A stretch of DNA of 64,000 nucleotides from Bradyrhizobium sp. WSM3983. GTDB lineage: Bacteria; Pseudomonadota; Alphaproteobacteria; Rhizobiales; Xanthobacteraceae. Below, in pieces: positions 37,191 through 46,378 of the stretch. Under the pieces are notes generated by a model. That model saw only the letters and a program-made list of their open reading frames with translations. It searched no databases and was not told the origin of the DNA. The stretch spans positions 516,931 to 580,930 of the forward strand of contig NZ_AXAY01000001.1 in NCBI RefSeq assembly GCF_000473045.1, in the 5' to 3' direction. Position 1 is the first letter of the stretch; every line of letters begins with the position of its first letter. The translations under genes were made by a program, and so were the position numbers.

Positions 37191-40100
37191 TTATTCAGCC
37201 GCTTCAGCAAGCGGAATTGCGTGCTCGTCATCGCTCCCATGCTGCGGCGCGGCAGGTTGCTCGGGGGTGCCGGCCTCATCCAGGCTCTTCCTGAACCACA
37301 GGGCATAGAGGCCCGGCAGATAGAGCAGCGTCAGGAAGGTCGCGACGAACAAGCCTCCCATGATCGTGATCGCCATCGGGCCCCAGAACGCCGAGCGGGA
37401 CAGCGGAATCATGGCGAGGATCGCGGCGAGCGCCGTCAGCACCACCGGACGGGCGCGGCGGACGGTGGCCTCAACGATCGCCTCGCGGCGGGTCAGGCCG
37501 TGGGAGACGTCGGTCTCGATCTGGTCGACCAGGATGACCGCGTTGCGCATGATCATGCCGGCAAGCGCGATCAGCCCGAGCAGCGCCACGAAGCCGAACG
37601 GGGCATTGGCGACGTTGAGGCCGAGGGAGGCGCCGACGATGCCAAGCGGTGCGGTCAGGAACACCAAGAACAGGCGCGAGAAGCTCTGCAGCTGGATCAT
37701 CAGCAGCGTCAGCATCACCATGACCATCACCGGGAAGAGGATGAAGATCGAGGCGTTGCCCTTGGCGGATTCCTCGAACGCCCCTCCCGGCTCGATGCGG
37801 TAGGCCGGCTCGAGGTAGTCCTTGATCTGCTGCAGCTTCGGCGTGATCTGGCTGGTGACATCGGGCGCCTGCACGCCGTCGACGACGTCGGAGCGCACGG
37901 TGATCGCCATGTCGCGGTTGCGCCGCCACAGGATCGGCTCCTCATGGGCATACTCGATCTTGGCGATCTGCTGCAGCGGAACAGCGACGCCATTGCGCGT
38001 GGTGATGGTGAGATCGCCGACGCCGCCGAGATCGAGGCGTTCGGACGGGACGGCACGGGCGACCACGCCGACCTTCTCGATGCCGTCGCGCACGGTCGTG
38101 ACCTGTGCCCCCGAGATCAGCATCGACAGCGCCTGTGACACGTCCTGCGGGGTGAGACCCATGGCGCGGGCGCGATCCTGGTCGACGACGAGCTTGAGGT
38201 AGGGCGACTGCTCGTTCCAGTCGAGCTGAACGTCCTTGACGTTCTTGTTCTCGCGCATGACGTCGCGAACCTGGTAGGCGATCTCGCGCACCTTGTTGGC
38301 GTCGGGGCCGATCACGCGGAACTGCACGGGGAAGCCGACCGGCGGACCGAAGTTGAAGCGGTCGACGCGGACGCGCGCCTCCGTCAACATGCCGTCGGCG
38401 GCCGCGTTCTCGATCTTGGCCTTGATGCGCTCGCGTGCCTCGACACCCTTGGCGACGATGACGATCTCGGCAAACGCCTCGTTCGGAAGCTGCGGATTGA
38501 GGCCGAGCCAGAAGCGCGGCGAGCCCTGGCCGACATAGGCCGTGTAGGTCTCGATGTCCTGGTCGTCCTTCAGCAGCGTCTCGGCCTTCTTCACCGCCTT
38601 TTCAGTGACGTTGAAGGCGGTGCCCTCAGGCAGGCGGAGCTGGAGGAACAGTTCGGGCCGCTCGGAGAGCGGGAAGAACTGCTGCTGGACGTGGCCGAAG
38701 CCGACGATCGAAGCCACGAAGACGCCAACGGTCGCGACCACCACCGTGATGCGATGACTGACGCACCACTGCACAACGGCGCGCAGGCCACGGTACATGC
38801 GGGTCTCGTAGACCGCGTGCGGATCGTGGTTGTGGTGCACCTTCATCTCCGGCAGCAGCTTGACGCCGATATAGGGCGTGAAGATCACCGCCACGAACCA
38901 GGACGCGACCAGCGCGATCGCCACGATCCAGAAGATGCTGCCGGCATATTCGCCGACCGCGGAATTGGCAAAGCCAATGGGGAGGAAGCCAGCGGCCGTG
39001 ACCAGCGTTCCCGTGAGCATCGGAAACGCAGTTGATTCCCAGGCAAAGGACGCCGCACGCATGCGGTCCCAGCCCTGCTCCATCTTCACCACCATCATCT
39101 CGACCGCGATGATGGCATCATCCACCAGCAGGCCGAGCGCGATGATCAGCGCACCGAGCGTGATGCGGTGCAGGTCGAGCGACATCACGTTCATGACGAT
39201 GAAGACGATGCCGAGCACGAGCGGGACCGACATGGCGACCACGATGCCGGTGCGCCAGCCGAGCGCAAGAAACGACACGAACAGCACGATGACGAGTGCC
39301 TCCATGAAGGAGTGCACGAATTCGCTTACCGCGTGCTCGACCACCTTGGGCTGGTCGGCGATGAGCCGGACGTCGACGCCCTGCGGCACCGCCTTCATGA
39401 ATTCGGCGGTCGCCTTCTCGACGTCCTTGCCGAGCTCGAGGATGTTGGCGCCCTTGGCGGTGACGACACCGATACCGATCGCGGCCTTGCCTTCCTGGCG
39501 CACGACGAAACTCGGCGGATCGACATAGCCGTGGGTGACGGTGGCGATGTCGCCAAGGCGGAAGACACGGCCATTGCTCTCGACCGGGGTCTCGGCCACC
39601 GCCTTGACGCCGTCGAGCGCGCCGGTCACGCGCAGCGGCACGCGCTGCGACGAGGTTTCGACCGTGCCGGCCGGCGTCACGTTGTTCTGCTTGGCGAGCG
39701 AGTCGAACAGCGCCTGCGGCGTGATGCCGAGCGTGGCGAGCTTCGCGTGACTGAACTCGACGAAGATGCGCTCATCCTGGTTGCCGTAGACGTCGACCTT
39801 GGTCACGCCGGGCACCTTGAGCAGGCGCTGGCGGAAGCCTTCGGAGACCTTCTTGAGCTGGGCGTAATCGGCGCCGTCGCCAGTCATCATGTAAAGAATC
39901 GAATCAACGTCGGAGAACTCGTCGTTGACGACCGGACCGAGGATGCCGGCAGGCAACTGGCCTTGCACGTCGGCGAGCTTCTTGCGCAGGAGATAGAAGA
40001 GATAGGGCACATCCTTCGGCGGCGTGGAGTCGCGGAAGGTGACCTGGAGCGCGGTGAATCCAGGCTTGGAATAGGTCTGCACCTTCTCGAAATAAGGCAG

Positions 40101-40328
40101 CTCCTGGATCTTCTTCTCGATGGGATCAGCGACCTGGGTCTGCATCTCCTGCGCGGTCGCGCCCGGCCACAGCACGGAGACGTTGACCACCTTCACCGTG
40201 AAGAACGGATCTTCGGCGCGGCCGAGCTTCTGATAGGAGAAGAAGCCGGCGACGCCGAGCACCAGCATCAGGAACAGGACCAGCGTCGGATGGCTGACGG
40301 CCCAGGCCGAAAGGTTGAAGCGCTTCAT
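37191..40328 (-). CDS. RND efflux transporter, inner-membrane pump
   Basis: A 1045-residue AcrB-type pump with 12 membrane helices and two large periplasmic loops. The proton relay aspartates are visible in GLLVDDAIIAVEMM in helix 4. The region SAWAVSHPTLVLFLMLVLGVAG is helix 1. By likeness it belongs to the HAE-1-like group for hydrophobic compounds; heavy-metal pumps have different helix 4 motifs. Start is ATG 40328 (MKRFNLSAW). It works with the membrane-fusion lipoprotein encoded upstream; no outer-membrane factor gene is present, so a shared TolC-like channel is expected. Confidence 0.93.
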   Translation of the reverse strand: MKRFNLSAWAVSHPTLVLFLMLVLGVAGFFSYQKLGRAEDPFFTVKVVNVSVLWPGATAQEMQTQVADPIEKKIQELPYFEKVQTYSKPGFTALQVTFRDSTPPKDVPYLFYLLRKKLADVQGQLPAGILGPVVNDEFSDVDSILYMMTGDGADYAQLKKVSEGFRQRLLKVPGVTKVDVYGNQDERIFVEFSHAKLATLGITPQALFDSLAKQNNVTPAGTVETSSQRVPLRVTGALDGVKAVAETPVESNGRVFRLGDIATVTHGYVDPPSFVVRQEGKAAIGIGVVTAKGANILELGKDVEKATAEFMKAVPQGVDVRLIADQPKVVEHAVSEFVHSFMEALVIVLFVSFLALGWRTGIVVAMSVPLVLGIVFIVMNVMSLDLHRITLGALIIALGLLVDDAIIAVEMMVVKMEQGWDRMRAASFAWESTAFPMLTGTLVTAAGFLPIGFANSAVGEYAGSIFWIVAIALVASWFVAVIFTPYIGVKLLPEMKVHHNHDPHAVYETRMYRGLRAVVQWCVSHRITVVVATVGVFVASIVGFGHVQQQFFPLSERPELFLQLRLPEGTAFNVTEKAVKKAETLLKDDQDIETYTAYVGQGSPRFWLGLNPQLPNEAFAEIVIVAKGVEARERIKAKIENAAADGMLTEARVRVDRFNFGPPVGFPVQFRVIGPDANKVREIAYQVRDVMRENKNVKDVQLDWNEQSPYLKLVVDQDRARAMGLTPQDVSQALSMLISGAQVTTVRDGIEKVGVVARAVPSERLDLGGVGDLTITTRNGVAVPLQQIAKIEYAHEEPILWRRNRDMAITVRSDVVDGVQAPDVTSQITPKLQQIKDYLEPAYRIEPGGAFEESAKGNASIFILFPVMVMVMLTLLMIQLQSFSRLFLVFLTAPLGIVGASLGLNVANAPFGFVALLGLIALAGMIMRNAVILVDQIETDVSHGLTRREAIVEATVRRARPVVLTALAAILAMIPLSRSAFWGPMAITIMGGLFVATFLTLLYLPGLYALWFRKSLDEAGTPEQPAAPQHGSDDEHAIPLAEAAE

Positions 40329-40400
40329 CGCTCTCTCCGGAAAAAACGATCCAATTGCCAAAAACGACAGCCGCTCTGTTCAACCCGTCGTCGCGAGGCA

Positions 40401-40443
40401 GCGAAGCAATCCAGGGGGCTGGGCAGGTTCTGGATCGCTTCGC
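40401..40443. repeat. Small palindromic repeat between the pump genes
   Basis: GCGAAGCAATCCAG (40401-40414) pairs with CTGGATCGCTTCGC (40430-40443) with one bulge. It sits in the 178-bp gap between the fusion-protein and pump genes and could attenuate or stabilise the transcript. Confidence 0.7.
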
Positions 40444-40506
40444 CGCTTCAGCCTTCGCATTTGCGCTCAGGCCGAAACTCACCTCACACGACGGTACTCG
40501 TAAACT

Positions 40507-41613
40507 TTAGAAAGACAGCGACGACACGACCCGCACCTTCTGGCCGGGATCAAGTTTCTGGACACCGAGGGCGACGATCTTGGCGCCCTCTTCGACGCCG
40601 CTGGTGATGACGACGTCGTTGCTGTCGTAGGACTTCACCGCGACAGGCTTCAGCGTGACCGCGCCGTTGTCGTCGACGACATAGAAGGACGGCTTGCCGC
40701 CTTCGTTGAACAGCGCCGACAGCGGCAGCCGGGCGACGCGCTCGGTGGCAGCGTCCGACAGCGTCAGCGTCGCGGTCATGCCGAGCGAAACCTTGTCGTC
40801 GGCCTCGGGCAGCGAAAATTTGGCGAGATAGGTGCGCGTGGCCGGATCGGCGGTGGGCGCGATCTCGCGCAGCTTCGCCGTATATTTCTTGTCCGGCTCC
40901 GACCAAAGAGTGACGCTGGCGGCGCCCGACTTGGCACGTCCGACCAGCGTCTCAGGGATCGCGACGACCGCTTCCTTTTCGGCAAAGCGGGCGACGCGGA
41001 TCGAGGCCTGGCCCGCGGCGACCACCTGGCCGGGCTCGATCAGCGTTGCGGTGACGACGCCACGGGCGTCGGCATTGAGCGTCGCGTACGAAAGAGAATT
41101 CTTGGTCAGCTCGACCGAGCGGACGGCGCGGTCGAGCCGCGCACGTGCCTCGTCGGCGGCGGCGCGGCTCGAATCCATCGCGGCATCGGTGGTCCAGCCC
41201 TTTGCCTTCAAATCCTTGGCGCGCTGCTCGGCAGCGGCGGCCTGGGCCAGCACGCCGGTGGCGGCGGTCTGCTCGGCGACGGCCTGCTCGGCCTGAAGCT
41301 TCAGATCGACCTCGTCGAGGGTGGCAAGCGCCTGCCCCACCTCGACGGTCTGGCCGACCTCGACCAGTCGCTTATCGACCTTGCCGGCGACGCGAAAACC
41401 GAGATCGCTCTCGATCCGGGGCCTGATGGTGCCGACGAAGCTGCGCTCCGGAGTCTCGGCATCATAATGGGCGGTTGCGACCAGGACCGGCCGCGGCGGG
41501 TCAGCCTTTTGCGCCACGGTATCATTACACCCGGCCAGCGCAGCGGCCATCAGAGCCAGCGATACACCCGCCAAGAGCTTGGAATAGCTGGACAAAACGG
41601 ACCGAACGAACAT
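40507..41613 (-). CDS. RND efflux periplasmic adaptor (membrane fusion protein), lipoprotein
   Basis: A 368-residue adaptor that joins the inner-membrane pump to an outer-membrane channel. A lipobox LAGC at residues 25-28 marks Cys28 as the lipid anchor. A lipoyl/hairpin region follows (VEVGQTVEVGQALATLDEVDLKLQAEQA), with a coiled-coil section to about 165 and a beta-barrel domain after. It is the first gene of the efflux operon, with the pump 178 nt downstream. The upstream region (41614-41700) is AT-rich, with TTGACG and TTGACT elements that could serve as the promoter, and is the likely site of TetR control. Confidence 0.92.
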   Translation of the reverse strand: MFVRSVLSSYSKLLAGVSLALMAAALAGCNDTVAQKADPPRPVLVATAHYDAETPERSFVGTIRPRIESDLGFRVAGKVDKRLVEVGQTVEVGQALATLDEVDLKLQAEQAVAEQTAATGVLAQAAAAEQRAKDLKAKGWTTDAAMDSSRAAADEARARLDRAVRSVELTKNSLSYATLNADARGVVTATLIEPGQVVAAGQASIRVARFAEKEAVVAIPETLVGRAKSGAASVTLWSEPDKKYTAKLREIAPTADPATRTYLAKFSLPEADDKVSLGMTATLTLSDAATERVARLPLSALFNEGGKPSFYVVDDNGAVTLKPVAVKSYDSNDVVITSGVEEGAKIVALGVQKLDPGQKVRVVSSLSF

Positions 41614-41820
41614 CGGAGGACACTCCCGCGCTGCAATAGGAGGAATGTCGACTAATTACTGATAAAAGTCAATAATCGTCAATCATCAGAAAAGCGTGAT
41701 CATTAGGGGGTGGTAACCCTTCTCCCGTCGCCCTGGCGAAAGCCGGGCCCATTACCCCTGAAGTCGGTTGCCGGAAGAATACGTCTCCCCACGCGCGCCC
41801 CAAGAGGAGCCGCGGGGTAC

Positions 41821-41846
41821 GTCGCCCTGGCTTTGGCCAGGGCGAC
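41821..41846 (-). terminator. Stem-loop just past the MFS transporter stop
   Basis: GTCGCCCTGG and CCAGGGCGAC form a 10-bp stem with a 6-nt loop, 6 nt from the MFS stop at 41853. A related arm (GTCGCCCTGGCGAAAGCC) lies further out at 41727, so this is also part of an intergenic repeat. No T run is present, so termination is uncertain. Confidence 0.5.
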
Positions 41847-41852
41847 GTAGGT

Positions 41853-43181
41853 TCACCGCCCCCGGTCGGCGAACTCGTGCTTGCTCTCGTGGCCGCCGAT
41901 GAAGGCCAGGATGCCGGCCAATAGCGGCAGCACCGCGAGCACCAGAAGGCCGGTCGAGGTCTGGCCAGTGGCTTCCTTGACCCAGCCGATCAGATAGGGA
42001 CCGCCGAAGCCGGCGAGGTTGCCGACCGAATTGATCAGCGCGATGGCGCCGGCAGCGGCCGTGCCGGAGAGCCAGGCGGTCGGCAGGGTCCAGAACACGC
42101 CGAAGCAGCAGAACACCCCGATCGCGGCGACTGTCAGCACCACCATGGTCATAGTGGGATCGGTGAGGTAGCTGGAGACGGCGAGCGCGACGGCGGTGAG
42201 CAGCAGCGGGGCGCCGACATGCATCACGCGCTCGCGCGTGGCATCCGAATGCCGCGCCCACAGGATCATGGCGACGGTGCCGAACAGATAGGGAATCGCG
42301 GTGACGAAGCCGGTCTGGGCGTTGGTCAGGCCGAATGCCTTGACGATCTGCGGCAACCAGAACTGCATGCCATAGAGGGCGCCGACGAAGCCGAAATAGA
42401 TCAGGCTGAGCGCGATCACCTTCGGCGACGACAGCGCTTCGCCGAGCGAGGGGTGCTTTACCGCCTGTTTGATTGCGATTTCGGAATCGAGCCGGGCCTT
42501 GAGCCAGGCTTTCTGCTCGGCCGAGAGCCAGTCCGCCTTCTCCGGCCTGTCAGTGAGGTAGAACCAGGTGACGATGCCGAGCAGCACCGAAGGGATGCCC
42601 TCGAGAATGAACAGCCACTGCCAGCCCTTCAGCCCCATCGCGCCGTCGAGCCCGAGCAAGAGGCCCGAGATCGGCGCGCCGATCACGGTCGAGACCGGCA
42701 CGGCGATCGCGAAGGCCGCGAGGAAGCGGCCGCGATATTCGGCCGGATACCAATAAGTGAGGTAGAGGATGATGCCGGGAAAGAAGCCGGCTTCCGCCAC
42801 GCCGAGCAGGAAGCGCAGCACGTAGAAGCTGGTCACGCCGCTCACCAGCGCCATCAGCGCCGAGATGATGCCCCAGGTCACCATGATGCGGGCGATCCAG
42901 CGGCTCGCGCCGAACTTCTCCAGCGCGAGATTGCTCGGCACCTCGAAGATGAAATAGCCGATGAAGAAGATGCCGGCGCCCCAGGAGAAGATCAACGGCG
43001 TGAACTTCAACTCGGCATTCATGGTCAGCGCGGCGAAGCCGAGATTGACGCGGTCGAGATAGGAGAAGAAGTAGGCCAGCACCAGGAACGGGATCAGGCG
43101 CCAGGAGATGGCGCGGATGGTCGATGTCTCGATTTCCGACTTGGCTCCTGTGGAACCGATATAGGTTGTGGTCTGGCTCAT
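41853..43181 (-). CDS. MFS transporter, ACS (organic anion) type
   Basis: A 442-residue permease with 12 helices. NLGFAALTMNAEL after the first helix pair, the ACS signature region FFSYLDRVN, and GVAEAGFFPGIILYLTYWYP are typical of the anion:cation symporter family that takes up tartrate, phthalate, glucarate and similar acids. Start is ATG 43181 (MSQTTTYIG). It is divergent from the DUF2809 gene across a dispersed repeat and has no catabolic genes beside it, so its substrate is unknown. A similar but distinct member begins at the left edge of the window. Confidence 0.92.
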   Translation of the reverse strand: MSQTTTYIGSTGAKSEIETSTIRAISWRLIPFLVLAYFFSYLDRVNLGFAALTMNAELKFTPLIFSWGAGIFFIGYFIFEVPSNLALEKFGASRWIARIMVTWGIISALMALVSGVTSFYVLRFLLGVAEAGFFPGIILYLTYWYPAEYRGRFLAAFAIAVPVSTVIGAPISGLLLGLDGAMGLKGWQWLFILEGIPSVLLGIVTWFYLTDRPEKADWLSAEQKAWLKARLDSEIAIKQAVKHPSLGEALSSPKVIALSLIYFGFVGALYGMQFWLPQIVKAFGLTNAQTGFVTAIPYLFGTVAMILWARHSDATRERVMHVGAPLLLTAVALAVSSYLTDPTMTMVVLTVAAIGVFCCFGVFWTLPTAWLSGTAAAGAIALINSVGNLAGFGGPYLIGWVKEATGQTSTGLLVLAVLPLLAGILAFIGGHESKHEFADRGR

Positions 43182-43227
43182 GGCTTCCCCCGGTTTTTTG
43201 CTTTTGTGAGCTAGAAAGATTCTTGAT

Positions 43228-43277
43228 TTGACGCGTTTTCTTCACGCGAACCGGTATCCACTTCGCTCGAAAACGCT
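43228..43277. repeat. Dispersed repeat, copy 3 of 3
   Basis: This begins TTGACGCGTTTTCTTCACG and ends CTCGAAAACGCT, in the same orientation as 22969-23018. It lies 46 bp upstream of the MFS start and 37 bp upstream of the DUF2809 start. Confidence 0.88.
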
Positions 43278-43314
43278 TTCGCAGGCGGTTTTCAGCATCG
43301 TGGGCAAAGAGTCA

Positions 43315-43748
43315 ATGGAAGCCATGCAAGGAGCGCAGCCAGTCAACACCATTACGCTGCGACGGAAGATGCTGATCCGAGCCGGGCTGGCGCTGGTGGC
43401 GATCGCCTGCGGGCTGTCCCTACGCTGGTACGGTTTTCCGCTCGGCCTTCCCGCCTTCGTGGTGAAGTATGGCGGCTCGCTGCTGTGGTGTTGTTGCTGG
43501 TCGGGGCTTTGCTGCCGTGGCTGACACGAAGCCAACTCGCGGCCATCGCCGTTGCAATCGCGGTGGTCGTCGAGTTTTCGCGGTTGGTGCATACGCCGGG
43601 GCTCGACGCGTTCCGGCTCACTACGGCGGGCGCGCTGCTGCTCGGGCGCATCTTCTCGCTGTGGAATTTGGTTGCCTACCTCACCGGTGTCGTGGTCGGC
43701 CTCTGGCTCGATCGACTCATGGAGAAGCGCGGCGCGGGCAAAAGCTAG
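43315..43748 (+). pseudogene. DUF2809 membrane protein gene broken by a frameshift
   Basis: DUF2809 proteins are small membrane proteins of unknown role. The first part (MEAMQGAQPVNTITLRRK, then LPAFVVKYGGSLLW) and the second part (VLLLVGALLPWLTRS, then LLLGRIFSLWNLVAYLTG) are the two halves of one DUF2809 protein, but they lie in different frames. The break is at about 43488, where one G appears to be missing after TGG. Frame 1 then meets TGA at about 43522. The second half alone could start at GTG 43485. A sequencing error or a true mutation would give the same picture. Its stop overlaps the convergent TetR stop at CTAG. Confidence 0.8.
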
Positions 43749-44296
43749 CCAGCCAGCTTTTTCCGGGTGGCGCGAAGAATCTCATCTGACAATTTGGGAT
43801 CGCTCACCGCGCGGGCGAGCACGAGCGCCCCGACCAGAGAAACAAGAGTCACGATCGCATCCTCATCGCGCCGGCGTTGCCTGGTCCCCGAACCGATTCG
43901 TGCGCTGAGCCACCCGATCATGCCCTTCACGCCGGCGGTAAATCGTTCTCGCGCGCCTTGGCTTTGGCGCTGCATTTCAGAGCACAGCGCCGCAAACGGG
44001 CAGCCGCTTCCCGGGTCGTCCCGGTGCGCCGGCGAAAGATATTCCGAAACGTAGTCATCGACCGTGGTCGTTTCACAGAGCTCTCGTCCCTTGGAGGCGA
44101 TTGCCTCGGCGACCGCTTCTTCGACAAGCCGCTGCTTGGAGCCGAATTGACTGTAGAGACCACCGTGGGTCATGCCGGCGGCCTCGGTCAGCGCGTCGAC
44201 ACCGACGCCGGAAATCCCGCGCTCCCGGATCAGGCGCGAGGCCGTCGTAAGAATTCGTTCGCGGTTGTCGGCCGCCTTTTCCTTGGAAACACGCAT
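43745..44296 (-). CDS. TetR family regulator of the SDR/quinone-oxidoreductase pair
   Basis: A 183-residue repressor. Its DNA-binding domain is at residues 9-55 (NRERILTTASRLIRERGISGVGVDALTEAAGMTHGGLYSQFGSK). The ligand-binding domain contains GCPFAALCSEMQRQ, a pattern of TetR proteins (TetR_C_33/LmrA-YxaF-like) that sense reactive or hydrophobic compounds. Start is ATG 44296 (MRVSKEKAADN). It is divergent from the SDR gene, with a 25-bp-spaced direct repeat between them as a possible operator. The stop overlaps the DUF2809 3' end by 3-4 bp. Confidence 0.9.
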   Translation of the reverse strand: MRVSKEKAADNRERILTTASRLIRERGISGVGVDALTEAAGMTHGGLYSQFGSKQRLVEEAVAEAIASKGRELCETTTVDDYVSEYLSPAHRDDPGSGCPFAALCSEMQRQSQGARERFTAGVKGMIGWLSARIGSGTRQRRRDEDAIVTLVSLVGALVLARAVSDPKLSDEILRATRKKLAG

Positions 44297-44332
44297 GTCG
44301 AAGGTCCTGATCAGAGGGTCTTGACATTTATA

Positions 44333-44372
44333 ATTACGATCATCATCTAATTCAATCATTACGATCGTCATC
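44333..44372 (+). promoter_or_regulatory. Direct repeats between TetR and SDR genes, candidate operator
   Basis: ATTACGATCATCATC (44333-44347) and ATTACGATCGTCATC (44358-44372) differ at one base and are spaced 25 bp start to start. A TTGACA box lies at 44321-44326 and a TATAAT at 44329-44334, so the repeats overlap the likely promoter of the SDR gene. TetR binding is inferred from position. Confidence 0.55.
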
Positions 44373-44411
44373 AAAACTGGCAAGCGCAGCGTTGAACATC
44401 AGGAGAAGGTC

Positions 44412-45263
44412 ATGACCAAGGTAAAGATTGCTCTCGTGACAGGCGCCTCGTCGGGCATCGGCGAAGCCACCGCACAGCGGCTCGCTGCGGACGGCTACAA
44501 GGTCTACGGCACCAGCAGACGCGGAGTTCAGGCAGGCAAGCGGTCGTTCGAGATGCTGGCCCTCGACGTGACCAGCGACGAATCCGTGGCGACGGCAGTT
44601 AGCGAGGTGATCCGGCGCGATGGTCGCATCGATCTGCTGGTGAATAACGCCGGATTCGGCGTTGCGCCCGCCGGAGCGGAGGAGAGCTCGATCGAGCAGG
44701 CGCGATCGATCTTCGAGACGAACTTTTTCGGGCTGATCCGGATGACGCGCGCTGTCCTGCCGCAGATGCGCCGCCAGGGCAGCGGACGCATCATCAATAT
44801 CGGCTCTGTGCTCGGCTTTCTGCCGATGCCCTATGGGGCGCTCTATGCCGCGACCAAGCACGCGGTGGAAGGCTATTCGGAATCGCTCGACCACGAGCTG
44901 CGCACGCGGGGCATCAGGGTCTCCATCATCGAACCCGCGTACACGAAGACGCCATTCGACGCGAACTTCATCGAGCCGGACGTCAAGCTCGACGAGTATC
45001 GCGAAGCGCGTGCGGGCGTAAGCAGGCGGGTGAATGAGGTCATGGCCACCGCGGAATCGCCGGATGTGGTCGCCGAAACCGTGTTGAAGGCGGCGAACGC
45101 GGCGCATCCGAAAATTCGATACGCAGCCGGCAAGCTCGCGAGCCGGCTGCGATTTCTTCGCAGATTTGCGCCCGCTGGCCTGGTCGATGCCGGGATTCGA
45201 AAGGACCTCCGGCTTGATGCACCGCAGGCGTCACAGTCCCCCCGTCCCGCACGAGCTTTTTGA
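44412..45263 (+). CDS. Short-chain dehydrogenase/reductase
   Basis: A 283-residue NAD(P)-dependent oxidoreductase. The cofactor motif is TGASSGIG at residues 10-17, NNAG is at 78-81, and the catalytic triad is Ser132, Tyr145 and Lys149 (YAATK). It belongs to the classical SDR group; the substrate is unknown. The C-terminal 40 residues beyond the fold are basic. The start ATG 44412 follows GGAGAAGG by a few nt. The NAD(P)-dependent quinone oxidoreductase gene starts 56 nt downstream, and a divergent TetR repressor probably controls both. Confidence 0.92.
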   Translation: MTKVKIALVTGASSGIGEATAQRLAADGYKVYGTSRRGVQAGKRSFEMLALDVTSDESVATAVSEVIRRDGRIDLLVNNAGFGVAPAGAEESSIEQARSIFETNFFGLIRMTRAVLPQMRRQGSGRIINIGSVLGFLPMPYGALYAATKHAVEGYSESLDHELRTRGIRVSIIEPAYTKTPFDANFIEPDVKLDEYREARAGVSRRVNEVMATAESPDVVAETVLKAANAAHPKIRYAAGKLASRLRFLRRFAPAGLVDAGIRKDLRLDAPQASQSPRPARAF

Positions 45264-45319
45264 CGGCACGCGGGCGCCCCGCTACCGGCGTAGACCCATC
45301 GGACACAGAGAACAGAGAC

Positions 45320-46321
45320 ATGAAAGCGCTCATCTTCAAGCGTTATGGCAAGGCCAATCAGCTTGCTTTCATCGATACGCCCCGGCCGACGCCGAAGCCG
45401 GATGAAATTCTCGTTCAGGTCCACGCCGCCGGTTTGAATCCGATCGACAACATGATTCCAAAAGGAATGTTCAAGCCCATCCTGCACTTTCAGCTCCCGG
45501 CCGCATTGGGCAGCGACTTGGCTGGCGTCGTGGTGGAGGTCGGAAATCGCGTTACCCGATTCAAGCCGGGCGATGAGATCTTCGCCAGCATCTTCGACCT
45601 GGGCACGGGCGCGCTTGCTGAATTCGCGGTCGTTCCCGAGACTGCCGCCGCGCTCAAGCCGCCCAACCTGGACTTTGTGCAAGCGGCCTCCATCCCGATG
45701 GTCGCACTAACGTCGTGGCAAGCGCTGACGGAGCGTGCGCGCCTCAAGCCCGGCCAAAAGGTTTTCATTCCCGCAGGATCCGGCGGGATCGGCACCTTCG
45801 CGATCCAACTTGCGAAATATCTCGGAGCGAAGGTGGGAACGACAACCAGCAGCGGAAACGTGGACCTGGTGCGGAGCCTCGGAGCCGATGACGTGGTTGA
45901 TTACAACAAGCAGCAGTTTGAGACCGTGCTGCGGGACTATGATGCCGTGCTGGGCACAATCAGGGGCGACGCAATCGAGAAATCCCTTGGGATATTGAAG
46001 CGTGGAAGCACCGTCCTCTCGCTCATCGGGCCCCCGGATGCTGCATTCGCCCGTGCCCGCGGCATGAACTTCTTCATGGTGTTCCTGTTCGGCTTGCTGA
46101 GCCGCAAGATCATTCGCTGCGCCCGAAAACGCGGCGCCGAATATTCATTCCTGTTTGTGCATCCAGATGGCGGTCAGCTCTCGCAGATCGGCGAGATTCT
46201 CAAGGCGGGCCGCATTCGGCCGGTGATCGACAAGGTCTTTCCATTCGCGGAGGCCAAGGAAGCCCTTGGCTACCTTGCGAAGGGCAGGGCCAAGGGGAAA
46301 GTCGTCGTCCAGATGAGGTGA
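45320..46321 (+). CDS. Zinc-independent NAD(P)-dependent oxidoreductase (quinone oxidoreductase type)
   Basis: A 333-residue MDR-superfamily enzyme. The N-terminal GroES-like domain has LPAALGSDLAGVVVEVG (residues 61-77), and the Rossmann domain has PAGSGGIGTFAIQLAKYLGA (about 152-171) for NADPH. The Cys and His zinc ligands of alcohol dehydrogenases are absent, as in quinone oxidoreductases and enoyl reductases. It follows the SDR gene by 56 nt and should share its promoter. The two may act in one detoxification step of a quinone or reactive carbonyl. Its stop coincides with the start of a ycaQ-derived scar. Confidence 0.91.
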   Translation: MKALIFKRYGKANQLAFIDTPRPTPKPDEILVQVHAAGLNPIDNMIPKGMFKPILHFQLPAALGSDLAGVVVEVGNRVTRFKPGDEIFASIFDLGTGALAEFAVVPETAAALKPPNLDFVQAASIPMVALTSWQALTERARLKPGQKVFIPAGSGGIGTFAIQLAKYLGAKVGTTTSSGNVDLVRSLGADDVVDYNKQQFETVLRDYDAVLGTIRGDAIEKSLGILKRGSTVLSLIGPPDAAFARARGMNFFMVFLFGLLSRKIIRCARKRGAEYSFLFVHPDGGQLSQIGEILKAGRIRPVIDKVFPFAEAKEALGYLAKGRAKGKVVVQMR

Positions 46322-46376
46322 GGTCACCCGACGCTCGCTCCGCCAGCTGAAACCGCTCGAAGCGGTCGAGCTCGCC
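46322..46376 (-). pseudogene. Remnant of a ycaQ-type gene 3' end (B')
   Basis: This short block is nearly the same as 48681-48729, the 3' end of the glycosylase gene, with a 4-nt insertion. Read on the minus strand it encodes ELDRFERFQLAE, compared with ELERFERFQLAE at the real end. The stop has been lost (GAGCGAGCG instead of GAGTGA). It starts immediately after the quinone oxidoreductase stop and abuts a DUF2809 remnant on its right. Confidence 0.7.
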
Positions 46377-46378
46377 CG

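Noticed and set aside
43480..43495. Programmed frameshifting in the DUF2809 gene.
   Set aside because: No slippery heptamer or following stem was seen; a simple one-base loss explains the frames better.
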